Source: Carboxydocella sporoproducens DSM 16521 (GTDB lineage: Bacteria > Bacillota > GCA-003054495 > Carboxydocellales > Carboxydocellaceae). From it: a stretch of DNA of 32,140 nucleotides. The notes below the pieces were generated by a model, which was not told where the DNA came from, ran no database searches, and saw only the letters and a program-made list of their open reading frames with translations. Below, piece by piece: positions 18,228-24,485 of this stretch. Each line of letters opens with the position of its first letter. The stretch's first letter is position 1. Location of the stretch: contig NZ_FUXM01000029.1 in assembly GCF_900167165.1 (NCBI RefSeq), positions 1 through 32,140 on the forward strand. Reading direction: 5' to 3'. A program made the translations under genes and the position numbers.

Positions 18228-18623
18228 CTATTCCATCCGCATCTGCACACTGCCACTTACTGTATAGGGGTTACCGATAATTTCACCGATAATGGGGGCA
18301 AAGATTTGTACCGGGTAGGAAACCTGCACCGTTACCGGTTGCCCCCGCAGGCGATTGCTATAGGCAGGAGCGATGGTGATTTGCAGTTTACTGCTATCCA
18401 GGCCCACAGCTGTATCTTTAATCCTGGCGATAATAGCTGTATCCTGGGCCCCCACCACTGCCAGACGCGCCCCCTCCCGGGCCCCATTGTTCACCGTCAG
18501 ATAGGCATGGAAAATGCGACCGAATTCAATAATGCCAAAGAGCAACATTAATAAAAGAGGCAGAACAAGGGCCATTTCCACCAGTGCCTGTCCCCTTTCC
18601 CCTCTTTTTCTTCCCATCCCCAT
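18228..18623 (-). CDS. tadE: TadE-like minor pseudopilin
   Basis: This short protein of about 131 residues begins with a basic leader, then RGERGQALVEMALVLPLLLM, a TadE prepilin signature. Cleavage is expected between Gly and Gln, leaving Glu at +5. The hydrophobic helix continues into FGIIEFGRIFHAYLTVNNGA with a small extracellular domain after it. TadE pseudopilins are processed by the TadV peptidase and support Flp pilus assembly. I use the ATG at 18623; a GTG at 18632, overlapping the tadV stop in a GTGA arrangement, is equally possible. Confidence 0.87.
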   Translation of the reverse strand: MGMGRKRGERGQALVEMALVLPLLLMLLFGIIEFGRIFHAYLTVNNGAREGARLAVVGAQDTAIIARIKDTAVGLDSSKLQITIAPAYSNRLRGQPVTVQVSYPVQIFAPIIGEIIGNPYTVSGSVQMRME

Positions 18624-18628
18624 TTTCC

Positions 18629-19138
18629 TCACCTACCTAACCAGAGTGTCACCAGTAAATAGCCCAGGCTGAGAGGAATGGCATAGGGGATAGCCGTCGG
18701 ATCTGTCTGGCTGGTTTCTTCCTTCCACCACTGGCCGGTAAAGAGACCAACAAACAGCCTGGCACCTGCTTTAGACCAGGTTTGTTTAAACCCGGCCCAG
18801 CCCTGTTGCCAGAGGAGTCGGCCACACAGCCAAAGTCCCCCTAGAATGGCCCCTGCCAGAAAAGTATATAACGCCACTTTTCCCCCTGCCCAGGCACCGA
18901 TGGCCGCCAGGAATTTCACATCTCCTGCACCCATTCCACCTACCAGAAAGGGCAGGATTAGTAGACCCAGACCAACCAGCCAGCCCAGCAAAGAGCCTTT
19001 CAATTCCGGCCAACCGCCCTGGTAATAGTGCCAGCCCCAGATCAGAGGCAGGGTATACAGTACCAGCCAGTTGGGAATGCGCCGATAGCGCCAGTCATAA
19101 TAAATGGCAAGTGTGATGATAACCCAGAACAAACTCAT
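18629..19138 (-). CDS. tadV: Prepilin peptidase TadV/CpaA (A24 family)
   Basis: The start is placed at the ATG at 19138 (MSLFWVIITLAIYYDWRYRR), giving 169 residues. The frame is open to 19219, but that region is the terminator hairpin. The TTG at 19132 is better spaced from GGAGG and cannot be excluded. The two catalytic Asp of the aspartic membrane peptidase are visible: Asp in YYDWRYRRIPNW and Asp in the GMGAGDVKFLAAIGAW motif. The protein is all membrane helices and lacks the methylase domain, as usual for TadV/CpaA. It should cleave the two Flp prepilins and TadE. It overlaps tadE slightly. Confidence 0.9.
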   Translation of the reverse strand: MSLFWVIITLAIYYDWRYRRIPNWLVLYTLPLIWGWHYYQGGWPELKGSLLGWLVGLGLLILPFLVGGMGAGDVKFLAAIGAWAGGKVALYTFLAGAILGGLWLCGRLLWQQGWAGFKQTWSKAGARLFVGLFTGQWWKEETSQTDPTAIPYAIPLSLGYLLVTLWLGR

Positions 19139-19151
19139 CCCTCCGCCCGGG

Positions 19152-19197
19152 AAAAATAGGGCCCTACACCGAGGCACTCGGCCTACCGCGTAGGGCC
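19152..19197 (-). terminator. Attenuator-type terminator between flp1 and tadV
   Basis: On the minus strand GGCCCTAC (19190-19197) pairs with GTAGGGCC (19160-19167). An inner CCGAG/CTCGG hairpin lies between, followed by TATTTTT. It lies 11 bases past the flp1 stop and just before the tadV ribosome-binding site. Partial termination here would yield much more pilin mRNA than assembly-machine mRNA. A T7 run also follows the stem on the opposite strand, so it may work both ways. Confidence 0.7.
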
Positions 19198-19208
19198 TTG
19201 GGGTTTTT

Positions 19209-19370
19209 TTAGCTAGCACTAAAGCTTAGTCCTTCAAATACCGCCTTAATCTTATCCTTGAAAGCTATTACCGTTACAACCAGAGCCGCCGCCACCAAAG
19301 CAATAATCAGACCATACTCGGTCATTGCCTGACCAGACTCCTCTTTCCACAATCTTTTGATGATGTTCAT
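19209..19370 (-). CDS. flp: Flp-type major pilin (flp1)
   Basis: This 53-codon gene encodes an Flp prepilin. A short basic leader (MNIIKRLWKEESG) is followed by QAMTEYGLIIALVAAALVVT, with the G/XXXXEY processing site (Gly13-Gln14, Glu18, Tyr19). The mature product would be about 40 residues, a hydrophobic helix plus a short charged tail. It is the subunit of the thin adhesive Tad pilus. An AAGGAGGGA ribosome-binding site precedes the ATG at 19370. Its leader contains a strong promoter and a cyclic-di-GMP riboswitch; an attenuator follows, then the assembly genes. Confidence 0.93.
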   Translation of the reverse strand: MNIIKRLWKEESGQAMTEYGLIIALVAAALVVTVIAFKDKIKAVFEGLSFSAS

Positions 19371-19431
19371 ACCAAATCCCTCCTTGCTAAACTTCGCTCT
19401 TTTTCACCCTTATGCATAAGACACAACACCT

Positions 19432-19468
19432 AAAAACCCCCTTCTACCGGCTGCCCGGCGAAAGGGGG
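19432..19468 (-). terminator. Riboswitch expression-platform terminator
   Basis: Minus strand: CCCCCTT (19462-19468) pairs with AAGGGGG (19437-19443), with an inner CCGG/CCGG pairing around a GCAG loop. Five T residues (19432-19436) follow. It lies directly downstream of the aptamer and upstream of flp1. An alternative hairpin, GGTC/GACC with AAGG before it, would use up the terminator's 5' arm and could act as an antiterminator. Confidence 0.8.
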
Positions 19469-19483
19469 TCACAAACCGACCTT

Positions 19484-19579
19484 CCACAATTCGGCAGCCT
19501 GGCAGTCATAGCGCTTATACGCCTTAGACCCATGGCTTTGCGCCCCCGGCTTTCACCGGGTTTGCCTTTATCGTTGTGT
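19484..19579 (-). ncRNA. Cyclic-di-GMP class I riboswitch (GEMM-I) aptamer
   Basis: The minus strand carries the conserved GEMM-I elements in order: GGCAAACC, a CCGG(T)-GAAA-(G)CCGG tetraloop hairpin, the highly conserved GGCGCAAAGCC, ATGGGTCTAAGG, a second helix, and GCCAGGCTGCCGAA as tetraloop receptor and closing region. A P1 helix can form between CACAA (within 19573-19577) and TTGTG (19485-19489). The aptamer lies between a sigma-A promoter and a Rho-independent terminator upstream of flp1, so it should control transcription of the pilus operon by cyclic di-GMP. Whether ligand turns the operon on or off cannot be fixed from sequence alone. Confidence 0.92.
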
Positions 19580-19601
19580 CTTATTGCCTTGTTCTGATTT
19601 T

Positions 19602-19630
19602 AGTATATACCCAATTAGGACAAATGTCTA
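19602..19630 (-). promoter_or_regulatory. Sigma-A promoter of the flp1/Tad operon
   Basis: Minus-strand TAGACA (19625-19630), a 17-bp spacer, then TATACT (19602-19607): one mismatch from consensus in each hexamer. Transcription should start near 19595, placing the riboswitch at the 5' end of the message. A GTCCC half-site (19632-19636) abuts the -35 element. Confidence 0.8.
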
Positions 19631-19654
19631 TGGGACCGCAGCTTTAATTTTTCT

Positions 19655-19668
19655 AGGACTTAGGTCCC
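19655..19668. promoter_or_regulatory. DosR-like box upstream of the flp1 promoter
   Basis: AGGACTTAGGTCCC matches the DosR-type palindrome GGGACTWWAGTCCC at 12 of 14 positions. It is centred about 67 bp upstream of the predicted flp1 start site and overlaps the flp2 stop codon. It is a candidate operator for the NarL-family regulator encoded at 20398-21045. Confidence 0.5.
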
Positions 19669-19821
19669 AGACAAATGGTTTTTTTCGTACAAAGGTTTAA
19701 TTTTATCTTTAAACAATATTAAAGATAATACTAGAGCTGCTGCAACCAGAGAGATAATCAGCGTGTACTCACTTAAAGCCTGCCCCTTCTCCTCCCGCCA
19801 AAACCGTTGAACTTTTCCCAT
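19660..19821 (-). CDS. Second Flp-type pilin (flp2)
   Basis: This 53-codon gene is paralogous to flp1. The leader MGKVQRFWREEKG is followed by QALSEYTLIISLVAAALVLS, with the same Gly13-Gln14 cleavage site and Glu18-Tyr19. The tail is more basic (FKDKIKPLYEKNHLSGT). The ATG at 19821 has GGAGGGAG upstream. It has its own promoter, and no terminator is visible before the flp1 leader, so its transcript can also read into the riboswitch. It could be an alternative major pilin or a minor subunit. The stop codon lies inside a DosR-like box. Confidence 0.88.
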   Translation of the reverse strand: MGKVQRFWREEKGQALSEYTLIISLVAAALVLSLILFKDKIKPLYEKNHLSGT

Positions 19822-19862
19822 ACCGCTCCCTCCTCCGCTTCGCCTTTCAGGCTCCTACTTTT

Positions 19863-19892
19863 AGTATACATAAATGAAGGGGTATTAGTCTA
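19863..19892 (-). promoter_or_regulatory. Sigma-A-type promoter of flp2
   Basis: Minus-strand TAGACT (19887-19892), an 18-bp spacer and TATACT (19863-19868). The -35 element is only a 4 of 6 match and sits one base from a DosR-like box, an arrangement suited to activator dependence. Confidence 0.6.
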
Positions 19893-19893
19893 T

Positions 19894-19907
19894 GGATCTT
19901 AAGTCCC
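19894..19907. promoter_or_regulatory. DosR-like box at the flp2 promoter
   Basis: GGATCTTAAGTCCC matches GGGACTWWAGTCCC at 12 of 14 positions. It is centred about 45 bp upstream of the predicted flp2 start, abutting the -35 hexamer, and covers the stop codon of the upstream gene. Confidence 0.5.
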
Positions 19908-20348
19908 AAAAGCCTGCTCATTAAAAATTCGCAACAATGTCTGCAATTCCCGTTTCCCCTGTTGCCGCTGCCGCAAATCCAGAAAAACCACCCGCTGGTA
20001 GCGGGCTGCCAGATAGGCCAGACGGCGAGGCGATATGAGCGGAAACCACTTTTGCTCTACTACCAGCAGATTAAAATGTTCCCGCGCCAGTTTATCGGCA
20101 ATGGCCAGAGTCTGATCCCAGGACCCCTGGTCAATGATGATAATCTGCAGCAACCAGTGATAACGATACTCGTATTGCAGCAGCCAGCGTACCACCCCTT
20201 CCAGATTAGCCGCATTATTCCTGGTCAATAGCACCACGGAAATCCCATTCATTTGTGGTTGCCGTTGTTGACGGCGGCTGTAAAACAGTCCCCACAGCAG
20301 CAAGCCCACTAAGCCCAGCAAACAGAAAAAGGGCAGCCACCATGACAT
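19899..20348 (-). CDS. Small membrane-anchored protein resembling a truncated family-2 glycosyltransferase
   Basis: A protein of about 149 residues with one N-terminal membrane helix (WWLPFFCLLGLVGLLLWGLF) followed by a domain that reads like the nucleotide-binding half of a GT-A glycosyltransferase: ISVVLLTRNNAANLEGVVRW, then LLQIIIIDQGSWDQTLAIAD. No DxD metal motif or acceptor-binding half is present, so catalysis is doubtful. It is too short for a working enzyme and may be a binding or scaffold protein. It follows the response regulator by 50 bp and precedes flp2, so a role with the pilus or its control is inferred. The ATG at 20348 is preferred over a GTG at 20357. Confidence 0.55.
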   Translation of the reverse strand: MSWWLPFFCLLGLVGLLLWGLFYSRRQQRQPQMNGISVVLLTRNNAANLEGVVRWLLQYEYRYHWLLQIIIIDQGSWDQTLAIADKLAREHFNLLVVEQKWFPLISPRRLAYLAARYQRVVFLDLRQRQQGKRELQTLLRIFNEQAFGT

Positions 20349-20397
20349 ATAATCCACCCCACTCCGGGATTTTTGTCTATGCCATGATATGCTGCCT

Positions 20398-21045
20398 TCA
20401 GGAATTGGGTTCCTCGGTCAGTCCCATGCGCACAGCAAACAGCGCCGCCTGGGTCCGGTCTTCCACCCCGATTTTTTTAAAAAGATGGGTCAGATGATTT
20501 TTTACAGTCTTCTCACTGATGAACAACCTTTCCCCGATTTCCCGGTTGGTCAAACCCTGAGCCACCATGCCCAGAATATCCCTTTCCCGTCGGGTAAGCT
20601 GTTGCAAAAGCTGTTGTTCCTGCAGACGGGTCATCATGTGGCTGATTTTTTCCATTACCTCCGGGGCAATCACGGTTCCACCCCCGGTTACTGTGGCCAC
20701 TGCCGCCAGCAAGTTATCAGCACTGATGTCCTTGAGCAGGTAGCCTGCTACCCCGGCCTTAATCACCTCCGGTGCCCGTTCATCCACCGCTACTGTTAGA
20801 GCGATGATCTTCACCCGGGGCATCAGCTGTTTCAGCTGGCGGATAGCCTGAATACCATCAGTACGGGGCATGTTGATATCCATCAAAACAAGATCGGGAA
20901 GACATTCCCGGGCCTTCGCCACTGCCTCCGCCCCATCTCCCGCTTCCCCCACCACCTCCAGGTTGGGCTCTAGAGCCAGTACCTTGCGTAAGCCTTCCCG
21001 GATCAGAGGATGGTCATCTACCAGCAAAATCCTCACTATCCCCAT
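20398..21045 (-). CDS. NarL/FixJ-family response regulator, DosR/DegU-like
   Basis: The 215-residue protein has a receiver domain (D10, D11, phospho-acceptor D56, T84, K105) and a LuxR-type helix-turn-helix (LTRRERDILGMVAQGLTNRE, 150-169). The recognition helix reads SEKTVKNHL, putting Lys179, Lys182 and Asn183 at the positions used by mycobacterial DosR to contact bases. RTQAALFA near the end also resembles DosR. It is paired with the kinase encoded 12 bp upstream. Candidate target boxes of DosR type flank this operon and both pilin genes. It has an AGGGAGG ribosome-binding site and an ATG at 21045. Confidence 0.9.
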   Translation of the reverse strand: MGIVRILLVDDHPLIREGLRKVLALEPNLEVVGEAGDGAEAVAKARECLPDLVLMDINMPRTDGIQAIRQLKQLMPRVKIIALTVAVDERAPEVIKAGVAGYLLKDISADNLLAAVATVTGGGTVIAPEVMEKISHMMTRLQEQQLLQQLTRRERDILGMVAQGLTNREIGERLFISEKTVKNHLTHLFKKIGVEDRTQAALFAVRMGLTEEPNS

Positions 21046-21057
21046 AGCTAAACCTCC

Positions 21058-22197
21058 CTATCCTTCGTTGAGCGGTACTTTCAGCAGAATCTCCGTCCCC
21101 TGCCCTGGTCGACTGCGCAGGATGAAAGTGCCTCCTAACAGTTCCACCCTTTCCCGCATACTGGTCAAACCCAGGCTCTCCCGTTGCTTGTTGGCCAGGG
21201 CTTGTTCCACATCAAACCCCTGGCCATCATCCTTGATCAGGATGTTAACACTATCCCGGCCCATTTCCAGCCGCACTATAACTTTGCTGGCCCGGGCATG
21301 TTTCCAAACATTATTGAGGGCTTCCTGGACCACGCGAAACAGTCCTACTTCCACCGCATTATCCAGGCGCCTTTCATAACCAAAGAAGATAAATTCCGTG
21401 TTTAAATTATATTTGCTCTTATAATCCTCCAGATAGCGACGCAAAGCCGGAACCAGACCCAGGTCATCTAAAGCCATGGGCCTGAGGTCAAAAATGATTT
21501 TACGAATATCCTGCAGGGTATTGCGTACCAGCTCTTTCAGACTCTGCAGTTCCCCTTTAACTTTGTCTGGCTTCAGTTCGAGCAATTTCTCACAAAATTC
21601 CATGCGCAAAACAATATTGGCAATGGCCTGAGCCGGTCCGTCATGGATTTCCCGGGCCACCCGTTTTCTTTCTTCCTCCTGGGCCTTGATCACCCGGATA
21701 CTCAGGTTTTGTTTTTGTGCCAGCCCTTCTAACTGATTGTTGACCTCATTCAGACTTCCCGAAAGGAAATCCATGACCACAGCCACCTGGGAAGCCAGAT
21801 TCTCCGCCTTGGCTACCGTTTGCTGCATGTTTTTCAATGTCACCTGCAGCTGGTCCCGTTTGGAGCGCAGCTGGTTTTCCCGTTCCCGTAACAGCAGCAA
21901 TTGGGTCTGAAGCTCACTGGCAGTATCATAGGCCCGTTTTACTTCCGCTTCTGAATATTTGCCCAGGCTGCTATCCACTTCTGCCAGCCGTAACCTGGCC
22001 TGCTTGACTTTCAATTCCAGTATATCTACCGCCTTAATTACATCATTGACCTGGTTTTCCAGCAGGACCAGTTCCCGTTCCAGCCGTACCACTTCCTTGC
22101 GGGCTGTTTCCGCAATATCGAAGATTTGTTGTTTGCTGTTTTCGATAGCTTGCAGGGTATTTTTTACAACTTTGTCCAGTGCCTCCAGGGATGGCAT
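21058..22197 (-). CDS. DegS-like soluble sensor histidine kinase (HisKA_3)
   Basis: The 379-residue protein has no membrane segment. A long coiled-coil sensor region (about 1-165, DegS-like) precedes the HisKA_3 dimerisation helix with the phospho-acceptor His185 in ERKRVAREIHDGPAQAIAN. A HATPase_c domain follows, with an EALNNVWKHARASKV N-box, DDGQGFD and GLTSMRERVELLGG. It is the cognate partner of the adjacent response regulator. What it senses is unknown; the absence of PAS, GAF or haem motifs means redox or hypoxia sensing like DosS is not indicated. The ATG at 22197 has AGGGGGAA upstream. Confidence 0.9.
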   Translation of the reverse strand: MPSLEALDKVVKNTLQAIENSKQQIFDIAETARKEVVRLERELVLLENQVNDVIKAVDILELKVKQARLRLAEVDSSLGKYSEAEVKRAYDTASELQTQLLLLRERENQLRSKRDQLQVTLKNMQQTVAKAENLASQVAVVMDFLSGSLNEVNNQLEGLAQKQNLSIRVIKAQEEERKRVAREIHDGPAQAIANIVLRMEFCEKLLELKPDKVKGELQSLKELVRNTLQDIRKIIFDLRPMALDDLGLVPALRRYLEDYKSKYNLNTEFIFFGYERRLDNAVEVGLFRVVQEALNNVWKHARASKVIVRLEMGRDSVNILIKDDGQGFDVEQALANKQRESLGLTSMRERVELLGGTFILRSRPGQGTEILLKVPLNEG

Positions 22198-22264
22198 GGG
22201 CTATTCCCCCTGTTACTTCGTGTTAATCAATAGATTCGCTTAAAAAAAACGGATTCCTGCTACC

Positions 22265-22293
22265 AGTCCCAAAAAATTTAGGACCATAGTCCC
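22265..22293. promoter_or_regulatory. DosR-like box and half-site upstream of the kinase gene
   Basis: AGGACCATAGTCCC (22280-22293) matches GGGACTWWAGTCCC at 12 of 14 positions. A second AGTCCCAAAA half-site starts at 22265. The two GTCCC cores are 23 bp apart, about two helical turns, and both are followed by AAAA. They lie 70-100 bp upstream of the kinase start, where autoregulation would act. No convincing -10/-35 pair is visible below them. Confidence 0.45.
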
Positions 22294-22323
22294 AAAAGAA
22301 AACCCCGGGCCCTCACCCGGGGT
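22294..22323 (-). terminator. Intrinsic terminator of metK
   Basis: A perfect 8-bp G+C-rich stem (ACCCCGGG/CCCGGGGT, arms 22316-22323 and 22302-22309) with a 6-nt loop is followed on the minus strand by TTTTCTTTT. It lies 17 bases past the metK stop and its T-tract adjoins the DosR-like box. Confidence 0.9.
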
Positions 22324-22340
22324 AATTTCTTCTGCAATAA

Positions 22341-23531
22341 CTAGAGTCCGGCATCAGCCCGCAGGACTTCCACCTTGTCCAGGCGCTCCCAGGGCAGATC
22401 CAGGTCATTGCGGCCAAAGTGACCATAGGCAGCAGTCTGTTTGTAAATGGGCCGCCGCAGATCCAGAGTCTTGATAATACCCGCCGGCCGCAGGTCAAAG
22501 TGCTTGCGCACCAGTTCAATCAGCTTTTCTTCCGGCAATTTGCCCGTGCCAAAGGTTTCAATCATGATGGATACTGGCCTGGCCACACCAATCGCATAAG
22601 CCAGCTGCACTTCACACTTGTTCGCCAACCCGGCAGCTACGATGTTTTTGGCCACATAACGGGCAGCATAGGCACCAGAACGGTCAACCTTGGTGGGATC
22701 TTTACCGGAGAAGGCGCCACCACCATGCCGGGCCATACCGCCATAGGTGTCAACGATGATCTTACGGCCAGTCAGACCGGCATCCCCCTGCGGACCACCG
22801 ATAACAAAACGGCCAGTAGGGTTAATGAAGTATTTGGTATTTTCATCCAGATATTCGGCCGGGATCACCGGTTTGATAACATGTTCAATCATATCCCGTT
22901 TGATGGTTTCCAGATCCACATCCGGGCTGTGCTGGGTGGAGATGACCACAGTATCCACCCGTACCGGCCGGTCATCTTCATATTCAACGGTAACCTGGCT
23001 TTTGCCATCGGGACGGAGGTAGGTCAAAAGCCCGCTCTTGCGCACTTCTGCCAGCCGCCGGGTCAGCTTGTGGGCCAGGCTGATGGGCAAAGGCATAAAT
23101 TCAGGGGTTTCATTGGTAGCATAACCGAACATCATCCCCTGGTCGCCAGCTCCGATGGCTTCGATCTGCTCATCGGTCATTTCCCCGGTTTTAGCTTCTA
23201 AAGCCTTGTCCACACCCATGGCAATATCAGGGGACTGTTCATCAATGGCAGTGATTACAGCACAGGTATCGCAGTCAAAACCGAATTTGGCCCGGGTGTA
23301 GCCGATTTCCCGAATAGTTTCCCGGGCAATTTTGGGTATATCTACATAACAGCTGGTAGTGATTTCACCGGAAACCAGTACCAGACCGGTTGTAACCGAA
23401 GTCTCACAGGCCACCCGGGCATTGGGATCTTGAGCGAGAATGGCATCCAGCACCGCATCGGAAATCTGGTCGGCAATTTTATCCGGGTGTCCCTCAGTAA
23501 CGGACTCAGAAGTAAACAAACGCTTGGCCAC
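22341..23531 (-). CDS. metK: S-adenosylmethionine synthetase MetK
   Basis: The start is chosen at a GTG at 23531 (read as [14 protein letters not shown]), with AAGGAGG 8 bases upstream; this matches the family's usual N-terminus and gives 396 residues. Conserved elements include [20 protein letters not shown] (substrate and metal site), [12 protein letters not shown], and the [16 protein letters not shown] active-site loop. The enzyme makes SAM from methionine and ATP and is a cytoplasmic tetramer. It forms a single-gene unit with its own consensus promoter and terminator. No SAM riboswitch is recognisable in the short leader. Confidence 0.96.
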   Translation of the reverse strand: MAKRLFTSESVTEGHPDKIADQISDAVLDAILAQDPNARVACETSVTTGLVLVSGEITTSCYVDIPKIARETIREIGYTRAKFGFDCDTCAVITAIDEQSPDIAMGVDKALEAKTGEMTDEQIEAIGAGDQGMMFGYATNETPEFMPLPISLAHKLTRRLAEVRKSGLLTYLRPDGKSQVTVEYEDDRPVRVDTVVISTQHSPDVDLETIKRDMIEHVIKPVIPAEYLDENTKYFINPTGRFVIGGPQGDAGLTGRKIIVDTYGGMARHGGGAFSGKDPTKVDRSGAYAARYVAKNIVAAGLANKCEVQLAYAIGVARPVSIMIETFGTGKLPEEKLIELVRKHFDLRPAGIIKTLDLRRPIYKQTAAYGHFGRNDLDLPWERLDKVEVLRADAGL

Positions 23532-23564
23532 TGTGCATTCCTCCTTTTTCATTTCCAATAACTT

Positions 23565-23593
23565 ATCATAACAAATGCTACCTCTTATGTCAA
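23565..23593 (-). promoter_or_regulatory. Sigma-A promoter of metK
   Basis: Minus-strand TTGACA (23588-23593, perfect -35), a 17-bp spacer and TATGAT (23565-23570, one mismatch). The predicted leader is only about 25-30 nt, too short for a riboswitch. Confidence 0.88.
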
Positions 23594-23670
23594 ACTAAAA
23601 AATTTTTGTTTAAACCCCTTTTAAAGCGGCAATAATTTCATCAGAAAGTGAACATGAGGAGGAACTGAAA

Positions 23671-23778
23671 ATGAAAAAAACCGCTGTCCTGAAAGAAGTA
23701 GAAAAAGAACTGAAGGCCTTAGAAAGCCTGCTCAGGAAGCATCCGCCCCGCCAAGCCAGGAACGGGGGACGAAAATAA
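23671..23778 (+). CDS. Small charged hypothetical protein (35 aa)
   Basis: A plus-strand ATG at 23671 with a strong GAGGAGG ribosome-binding site opens a 35-codon frame. The product has a Lys/Glu helix (VLKEVEKELKALESLLRKH) followed by a basic tail (PPRQARNGGRK). Its 3' half overlaps the end of the opposite-strand phosphatase gene by 47 bp. The ideal ribosome-binding site and amphipathic helix argue that it is translated. I recognise no family. Only weak promoter-like sequence lies upstream, divergent from metK. Confidence 0.5.
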   Translation: MKKTAVLKEVEKELKALESLLRKHPPRQARNGGRK

Positions 23779-24442
23779 AGGCAGCCTCCGCTTTGGCCTG
23801 GCCCAGTTTTCCCTTTACCATTTCATAAGCCCGGGCCATGACATAATAACTGGCGTCATGGGCATCTCCGGCTACCGCTACCGGCCAGTCCTGTTTCAAA
23901 ACCCGCCAGGCAATTTTTTCCGCTTCTGTGCCAAAGGCCCCCAGCAGGCTGCCCGCGGTGATTTGAAAACCGGCTTCCAGCTCGGCCAGGCGCTGAATTT
24001 TGGACCAATCACAGGCCAGCGCTGGCGTCCGTTCCGGATGAGCAATAGCCAAACTGGCTCCAGCCAGCTGCAATTGATAGATCTGTTCCAGCCAGTTATG
24101 CCCTAAATAATCCCAGGGCAGTTCCAGCAACAGTCTCTCTCCTCCATTCAGCCCCGGCAGTTTTCCTTGCCGCCAGGCTGCTGGCAATTCCGGACTCAGC
24201 ATAGCCTCACAACCGGGCTTGATTTCCAGGGGCCAGTCCAGCTGCTGTAGACGCTGATTCAATTCTGCCACCAGTTGATACATGCGCTGGCTGCCATGGC
24301 GTTTAACTTCCCGCCAGTGGGGAGTTGCCACTATTATTTTCACTCCGGCTCCAATGGCCAGTTGACACATTTCCAGAGTTTCCGTCCAATCCCGGGCGCC
24401 ATCATCAAAGGCAGGGAGCAAATGACAGTGAAGATCAATCAA
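23732..24442 (-). CDS. PHP-family protein-tyrosine phosphatase (CpsB/YwqE type)
   Basis: The 236-residue protein starts with the metal-binding PHP motif MIDLHCHLLPAFDDGARDW. Other metal-ligand segments follow: IVATPHW, a Glu in the KPGCEAML region, LAIAHPERTP, and VAGDAHDASY near the end. This matches manganese-dependent phosphatases of the CpsB/YwqE family that act on bacterial tyrosine kinases controlling polysaccharide export. No BY-kinase or capsule gene is in the window, so its partner is elsewhere. It is divergent from spoIIR, with 43 bp between starts. Confidence 0.85.
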   Translation of the reverse strand: MIDLHCHLLPAFDDGARDWTETLEMCQLAIGAGVKIIVATPHWREVKRHGSQRMYQLVAELNQRLQQLDWPLEIKPGCEAMLSPELPAAWRQGKLPGLNGGERLLLELPWDYLGHNWLEQIYQLQLAGASLAIAHPERTPALACDWSKIQRLAELEAGFQITAGSLLGAFGTEAEKIAWRVLKQDWPVAVAGDAHDASYYVMARAYEMVKGKLGQAKAEAAFIFVPRSWLGGADAS

Positions 24443-24485
24443 TCTCTATCCCCCCTGAACTTATTCTATCACAGGAGGAAAAAAT

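Noticed and set aside
23532-23670. SAM riboswitch upstream of metK
   Set aside because: The consensus promoter lies about 30 bp from the start codon, leaving no room, and no S-box motifs are visible.
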